Source of the DNA: Deltaproteobacteria bacterium | Lineage (GTDB): Bacteria > Myxococcota > B64-G9 | NCBI GenBank assembly: GCA_016935365.1 | Contig: JAFGRB010000085.1 | Span: 1-32,993, forward strand | Reading direction: 5' to 3' | DNA length: 32,993 bases | Shown: positions 29,534 through 32,993 of the stretch, piece by piece | Numbering within the stretch: position 1 is the first letter of the stretch | Layout of the letters: each line of letters starts with the position of its first letter | Notes under the pieces: model-generated | Databases searched by the model: none | What the model was told of the DNA's origin: nothing | What the model saw: the letters and a program-made list of their open reading frames with translations, nothing else | Translations under genes and position numbers: made by a program

Positions 29534-31774
29534 ATGAGGCGCGGTCTCTCGCTGGCATGCCTCGTCGCACTCTGCGGGGCAATCCCCGCAGGGTCGCAGG
29601 CGGCCGAGAGCCGCTTCCAGCCCGATGTGGCCGCGAAAGTGGACGCCCTCGGGCAGCAGTTCGACCTGCTGCTGCTGCAGGCCGGCAAGCCGGCCGAGCG
29701 ATTCGAGCGGGCCCGGACCCTCCGGCAGGGGATCGCTGCGCTGGCCGATCTGGATCCGCGCGATCAGAGCGACGCGCTGCTCACCTGGCTGGCGGTGATC
29801 TCCATGGTCGAGGGGGCGGTGAGCGCGCTCGATACCCCCCCGGCGGAGTGGGAGCGGGATCTGCTCGGGCTCTATCGGGGCCTGGACGGCCAGGAGGCCA
29901 AGCTCGAGCTCGGCCTGATCGCGATCGAGATCATGGCCCTGCAGAAACGCGAGGCGGCCGCGCCGCTGCTCGCCTTCGCCCGCCAGCTCGCGGATCTGCC
30001 CGCCTATGCCCGCCGCGGGATCCGGTGGTTGGGAAGGCGGAGGCTCGCGGCCGGAAAGGTCGATCCCGAACTGCGCAGGGATCTGCTGGTCAGCCTGGTG
30101 GAGGTGGGCCGCAGGGAGGCCGACTGGGAGCTCGTGCTGGGCAACGCCCGCGCCCTTGGAGGGCTGGAGCCGGAGGCGGGGCGGGCCGCGACATTCGAGG
30201 CCGAAGCCCTGTTCGAGCTGGGTCGGCTGAAGGAGGGCGAAGCGGCCCTGCAGCGCGCCGTGGGCCTGCGCGCGCCGGCCGGGCTGCTCGCCCGGGCCCG
30301 GCAGCGGCGCGAGCTGGCCGCGGCGCGCCAGGCCCGGGCGGGCGCCCCCTCGGCCGCGGCGCATCTGGGCGTGGCCCGGGCGCTGATCCAGCTCGGCGAG
30401 AAAGACCGGATACGGAAAACCCTGTCTTCCGAGCAGGTGATCCGCGCGGCCTCGGCCGAGCTCGACGAGATCTACATCGACGCGCTGCTGTCCGCGCGCT
30501 TCGACTTCCGGGCCGCCTGGGAATTCGGCCTGCATGCGAAGGGTCAGCCTGCAAGGCCGGGATTGCTGGGCCGGCGGATCGGCGCGGGCCTGGCGGTGCT
30601 GCTCGGCGAGATCTTCAAGCCCGGCGTCTCGCGCGTGGACCCGGCGGTGCTCGCCCGGCTCGAGGCGGACCTGGAGGCCTTCCGGCGCTCCGATCCGCGC
30701 TTGGCGGACCTGACGCGGATCCACCTGGATTTCATGACCGCCGCCGCCGGCGGGAACATGTTCGATATCGCGCGCCGCATGGCACCGCGCGTCGAGGCAT
30801 ACTGCAAGGCGCGGCCGGACGACGAGGCCTGCCTCCAGATGGCCTACCTGCTCGGCCAGGTGGCCGGCGCGGGCCCCGATCCCTGGGAGGCGGTCCAGCG
30901 CTACGCCCGGGCCTGCGAGGAGCGCAAGACCGCGCTCCCGGAGCGCTTCTACGCCCTGCAGTCCGGCGCGGCCGTGCGCCGGATGCTCCAGCGCGGCGGC
31001 GCAGCCGAGCTGGAGAGGGCCTCGAAGTCGATCCGCGCGCGGCTCGAGAGCGGCGGCCGGGCGCAGCTCGTCCTGTGGCAGGGGAACCTCGATGCGGCTC
31101 GAGCCATGCTCGCCGAGGGGGAGTCGCAGGCCAAGCATCTGCAGGCGGCGTTGACGGCCTACCAGCGGGTCATGCAGCGCTGGGATCACGACAGCGAGCC
31201 GCTCCAGGTCTTCTGCGACGCATCCTCGTCCACGGCCACCCTGCTCGCCCAGAGCGGGGCGGGCGAGGCTGCGCGGGAGCTGCTCGACGAGACGCTGCAG
31301 ATCTGCGCCCAGGATCCGGACGCCCTGGCCGTGTCGCTGGCCGTCGACCTGGCGGCCGGCCGCCGGATCGAGGGGATCGACCGCTCGCCGGCGGAGCTGC
31401 TGGCCGAGATCCTGCCGTTTCTCACCAGCCGGCAGGCCCGTGCCCAGGCCCAGATGTGGATCGCCGAGCAGCACCGCGCCGAGGGCAGGGCGGACGAGGA
31501 GGCGAAAGGCCTGAGACAGGCTGCGGCGATCCTCGCCGAGGACCCGCAGCCCAACCTGCCGGTCCTGCTGGCTCCGGACAGGCGCTCGGCCCTGGCCCTG
31601 GCGGGCCAGTTCCAGATGGGGGTCGGCTACGCGCCGGGCAGCCCTTTCGGTCTGGCGGTCGAGATCCAGGTCGAGGCCCGGATGACGCTCTTTCCGGTCT
31701 CGCCGGTGACCCGCGCCCGGATCGAGCCGTATCTGGCCGGAAAGGCCGGGCGAGGGGGGCAAAGCCCCCCCTGA
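29534..31774 (+). CDS. large secreted helical-repeat protein of unknown function
   Basis: A 746-residue protein. The signal peptide (MRRGLSLACLVALCGAIPAGSQAAES) is cut near residue 23. The rest is almost wholly alpha-helical, rich in Ala, Leu, Arg and Glu, with TPR-like helix pairs (ATFEAEALFELGRLKEGEAALQRAV near 215; AAHLGVARALIQLGEKDRI near 275; ARAMLAEGESQAKHLQAALTAYQRV near 520). There is no catalytic motif I recognise and only a few Cys. ATG 29534 lies 34 bases after the second protease and has a weak ribosome site, so it may depend on coupling with the protease genes. TPR-like periplasmic proteins usually act as scaffolds; that is an inference. Confidence 0.75.
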   Translation: MRRGLSLACLVALCGAIPAGSQAAESRFQPDVAAKVDALGQQFDLLLLQAGKPAERFERARTLRQGIAALADLDPRDQSDALLTWLAVISMVEGAVSALDTPPAEWERDLLGLYRGLDGQEAKLELGLIAIEIMALQKREAAAPLLAFARQLADLPAYARRGIRWLGRRRLAAGKVDPELRRDLLVSLVEVGRREADWELVLGNARALGGLEPEAGRAATFEAEALFELGRLKEGEAALQRAVGLRAPAGLLARARQRRELAAARQARAGAPSAAAHLGVARALIQLGEKDRIRKTLSSEQVIRAASAELDEIYIDALLSARFDFRAAWEFGLHAKGQPARPGLLGRRIGAGLAVLLGEIFKPGVSRVDPAVLARLEADLEAFRRSDPRLADLTRIHLDFMTAAAGGNMFDIARRMAPRVEAYCKARPDDEACLQMAYLLGQVAGAGPDPWEAVQRYARACEERKTALPERFYALQSGAAVRRMLQRGGAAELERASKSIRARLESGGRAQLVLWQGNLDAARAMLAEGESQAKHLQAALTAYQRVMQRWDHDSEPLQVFCDASSSTATLLAQSGAGEAARELLDETLQICAQDPDALAVSLAVDLAAGRRIEGIDRSPAELLAEILPFLTSRQARAQAQMWIAEQHRAEGRADEEAKGLRQAAAILAEDPQPNLPVLLAPDRRSALALAGQFQMGVGYAPGSPFGLAVEIQVEARMTLFPVSPVTRARIEPYLAGKAGRGGQSPP

Positions 31775-31805
31775 CATCCCCTCTCGTCCGCGCCAGATCT
31801 TCGCG

Positions 31806-31834
31806 GGAACCCGGCCGTCGGTATGGGGTATACT
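31806..31834 (+). promoter_or_regulatory. candidate promoter of the zinc-ribbon membrane protein gene
   Basis: TATACT (31829-31834) is a good -10 box inside GGGGTATACTCC. Seventeen bases upstream is GGAACC (31806-31811), which is not a sigma-70 -35 but resembles the GGAAC box of ECF sigma promoters. A near-copy of the -10 region, GGGTACACTCC, occurs at the right edge of the window. Confidence 0.45.
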
Positions 31835-31867
31835 CCGGTCGAGGCCGAGTGCCAGGAGGTGAGCCCC

Positions 31868-32839
31868 ATGAGCTTCACATGTCCCCATTGCGGAAAGGTC
31901 ACCGAGCAGCCCGAGTCGGGCGAGATCAAGTTCTGCCTGCACTGCGGCAGGTCGGCGAGCGCCGAGCCCGACTCTCCGGGCGGGCGCGAGCGGCTCGATC
32001 GCCTGCTCCGCATCCTGATGACCATCTCGGGCGGCATCTGGCTGCTGCTCTTCTTCGTCCCCTTCGGGGCCACCTCCTACGAGGTCGTCATGTCCTGGGA
32101 CCTGTTGGCCGATCTCGAGGGCATGGAGCACATGGTCACCTGGCCGCTGGTGCTCTCGCTGGTCTATCTGGTGCTCGGCCTGGTCAGGCCCCTGCCGGAC
32201 TGGCTGCGGGCCTGCGCTTCGGTGCTGCTCGGCTTCGCGGCCCTGGTCGTGCTCACCTGGACCGGGGACGTGCGCGGCCCCTTCAAGCCGGACCTGGAGT
32301 TCGTCTTCATGGGCGGGCCGATCTGGGTGCTGATGTTCATCGTCGTGGGCGCGGCGCTCTTGCTGCGGGTGCACGCGCCGCGGTCCGCGGCCGCGCGGGT
32401 CCTGCTCGGCATCGGGTTGCTCTTCGGCCTTACCGCCTACCTGACCGAGGCGGGCGGGGAGTCGACCTTCGTCGCCGCCCTGCTCTACCACCTCAAGGAC
32501 TCGAGCGCCAGCCAGGTCATCGGCCGGGTGCTCATGCTGCTGCCGCTGTTCATCCTCCTGGTGGCCTGCGTGGCCTTCCGGGGGCCCGAGGAAGACGGGG
32601 ATCCGGCCCGGAGATGGGCCCTGGTGGTCGGCCTGGTCATGCTGGTCTACCTGCCGGCGCTGCTGCTGCTCTACGGGCTCTTCGTCTCGGTGGCCGAGAA
32701 CAGCGGCTGGTTCCTCGTCATGTTCCTGCGGCTGGGACTCTACATCGCCGGCTTCTTCGCCACCATCTCCCTGGGCGCGGCCTGGATCGCGGACTTCGCC
32801 ACCCGGGTCGTCCTGCCGCGCGTCAAGCAACAGGCCTGA
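31868..32839 (+). CDS. zinc-ribbon polytopic membrane protein
   Basis: A 323-residue protein. It opens with a zinc ribbon: CPHCGK (C5, C8) and CLHCGR (C23, C26), spaced as in zinc-ribbon and DUF-type small metal-binding domains. A short linker is followed by about eight membrane helices from residue 50 onward (GGIWLLLFFVPFGATSYE; VLSLVYLVLGLVRPL; VLLGFAALVVLTWTG; GGPIWVLMFIVVGAALLL; LLLPLFILLVACVAF; WALVVGLVMLVYLPALLLLYGLFV; LGLYIAGFFATISLGAAW). ATG 31868 is preferred because AGGAGG lies 8 bases upstream; an in-frame ATG 31823 would overlap the promoter. No family recognised. Zinc-ribbon plus multi-pass proteins of this kind are common and uncharacterised in Myxococcota-like genomes. Confidence 0.75.
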   Translation: MSFTCPHCGKVTEQPESGEIKFCLHCGRSASAEPDSPGGRERLDRLLRILMTISGGIWLLLFFVPFGATSYEVVMSWDLLADLEGMEHMVTWPLVLSLVYLVLGLVRPLPDWLRACASVLLGFAALVVLTWTGDVRGPFKPDLEFVFMGGPIWVLMFIVVGAALLLRVHAPRSAAARVLLGIGLLFGLTAYLTEAGGESTFVAALLYHLKDSSASQVIGRVLMLLPLFILLVACVAFRGPEEDGDPARRWALVVGLVMLVYLPALLLLYGLFVSVAENSGWFLVMFLRLGLYIAGFFATISLGAAWIADFATRVVLPRVKQQA

Positions 32840-32863
32840 GACCGTTCGTGCTGAGCGCAGTCT

Positions 32864-32883
32864 GCCGGGCGAGTCGCCCCGGC
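32864..32883 (+). terminator. weak stem-loop after the membrane protein gene
   Basis: GCCGGGCGA and TCGCCCCGGC can pair with one bulged base, 25 bases after the stop at 32839. No T-run follows directly, so it is at best a Rho-assisted or weak terminator. Confidence 0.3.
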
Positions 32884-32951
32884 TGGGGCTTGCTGGTGCA
32901 GGCTGTAAGATTTCTGTAAGAAACTTTTACATACATTTGAGCATTTCACCA

Positions 32952-32980
32952 TATACATCCACGGCAGGTTCGGGTACACT
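32952..32980 (+). promoter_or_regulatory. candidate promoter pointing out of the window
   Basis: TATACA (32952-32957) and TACACT (32975-32980) with a 17-base spacer, each matching sigma-70 at four of six positions. The preceding 32905-32960 stretch is markedly AT-rich. It would drive a rightward gene beyond the edge. Confidence 0.4.
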
Positions 32981-32993
32981 CCTTCCTGTTCCA

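Noticed and set aside
29477..32919. Very long open frames over the helical-repeat and membrane protein genes (1117 codons on minus, 1120 codons on plus)
   Set aside because: Both cross two real genes and an intergenic gap, show no domains or signal peptide, and arise because stop codons are rare at this GC content.

Overview
The window is very GC-rich DNA with tightly packed genes, frequent 4-base ATGA/GTGA overlaps and some GTG and TTG starts. It most likely comes from a deltaproteobacterial/Myxococcota-type bacterium. The best taxonomic clue is a pair of secreted serine proteases with Cys-rich repeats and C-terminal tails of the MYXO-CTERM kind (Cys, hydrophobic helix, Arg cluster). Many lipoproteins, periplasmic c-type cytochromes, a TolC-type exporter and an FHA-GGDEF protein agree with a Gram-negative predator or soil/sediment lineage. 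This is inferred from gene content; no database search was possible.

Layout. 1-244: GC-rich extragenic hairpin repeats and a promoter. 245-2323: membrane-bound heterodisulfide-reductase-like Fe-S protein. 2378-3081: toxin-antitoxin pair (FitA/VapB-like and PIN/VapC-like) with a perfect palindromic operator candidate. 3085-5395 (minus): FHA-GGDEF diguanylate cyclase followed by a secreted protein of unknown function. 5583-11672 (plus): efflux operon of a YIP1-like membrane protein, TolC-like channel, HlyD/MacA-like adaptor and two MacB/FtsX-type permeases, with no ATPase. 11776-13780 (plus): two periplasmic c-type cytochrome proteins. 13797-15151 (minus): coupled lipoprotein alpha/beta hydrolase and cupin. 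15160-15310: multi-hairpin extragenic repeat. 15371-17464 (minus): DUF2804 protein and an outer-membrane lipoprotein. 17558-19294 (plus): lipoprotein with PPC-type repeats.

19337-20107 (minus) is a 5'-truncated remnant of an AAA_14/DUF4143 ATPase abutting the end of a glycosyltransferase operon (GT39-type enzyme plus a small SHOCT-like membrane protein, 20109-22477). 22607-23050 is an exported cupin. 23029-26117 (minus) is a TetR - radical SAM - aminotransferase operon with an unusually clear promoter and operator. 26293-29499 (plus) holds the two paralogous proteases, followed by a large helical secreted protein (29534-31774) and a zinc-ribbon polytopic membrane protein (31868-32839). The window ends in an AT-rich intergenic stretch with a candidate promoter pointing off the edge.

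The observations most worth following are the ATPase-less exporter with two permeases, the self-regulated radical SAM/aminotransferase operon, the truncated ATPase, the paired cytochrome module, and the protease pair carrying both a lipobox and a MYXO-CTERM-like tail. No CRISPR array, rRNA, tRNA or complete insertion sequence was recognised.
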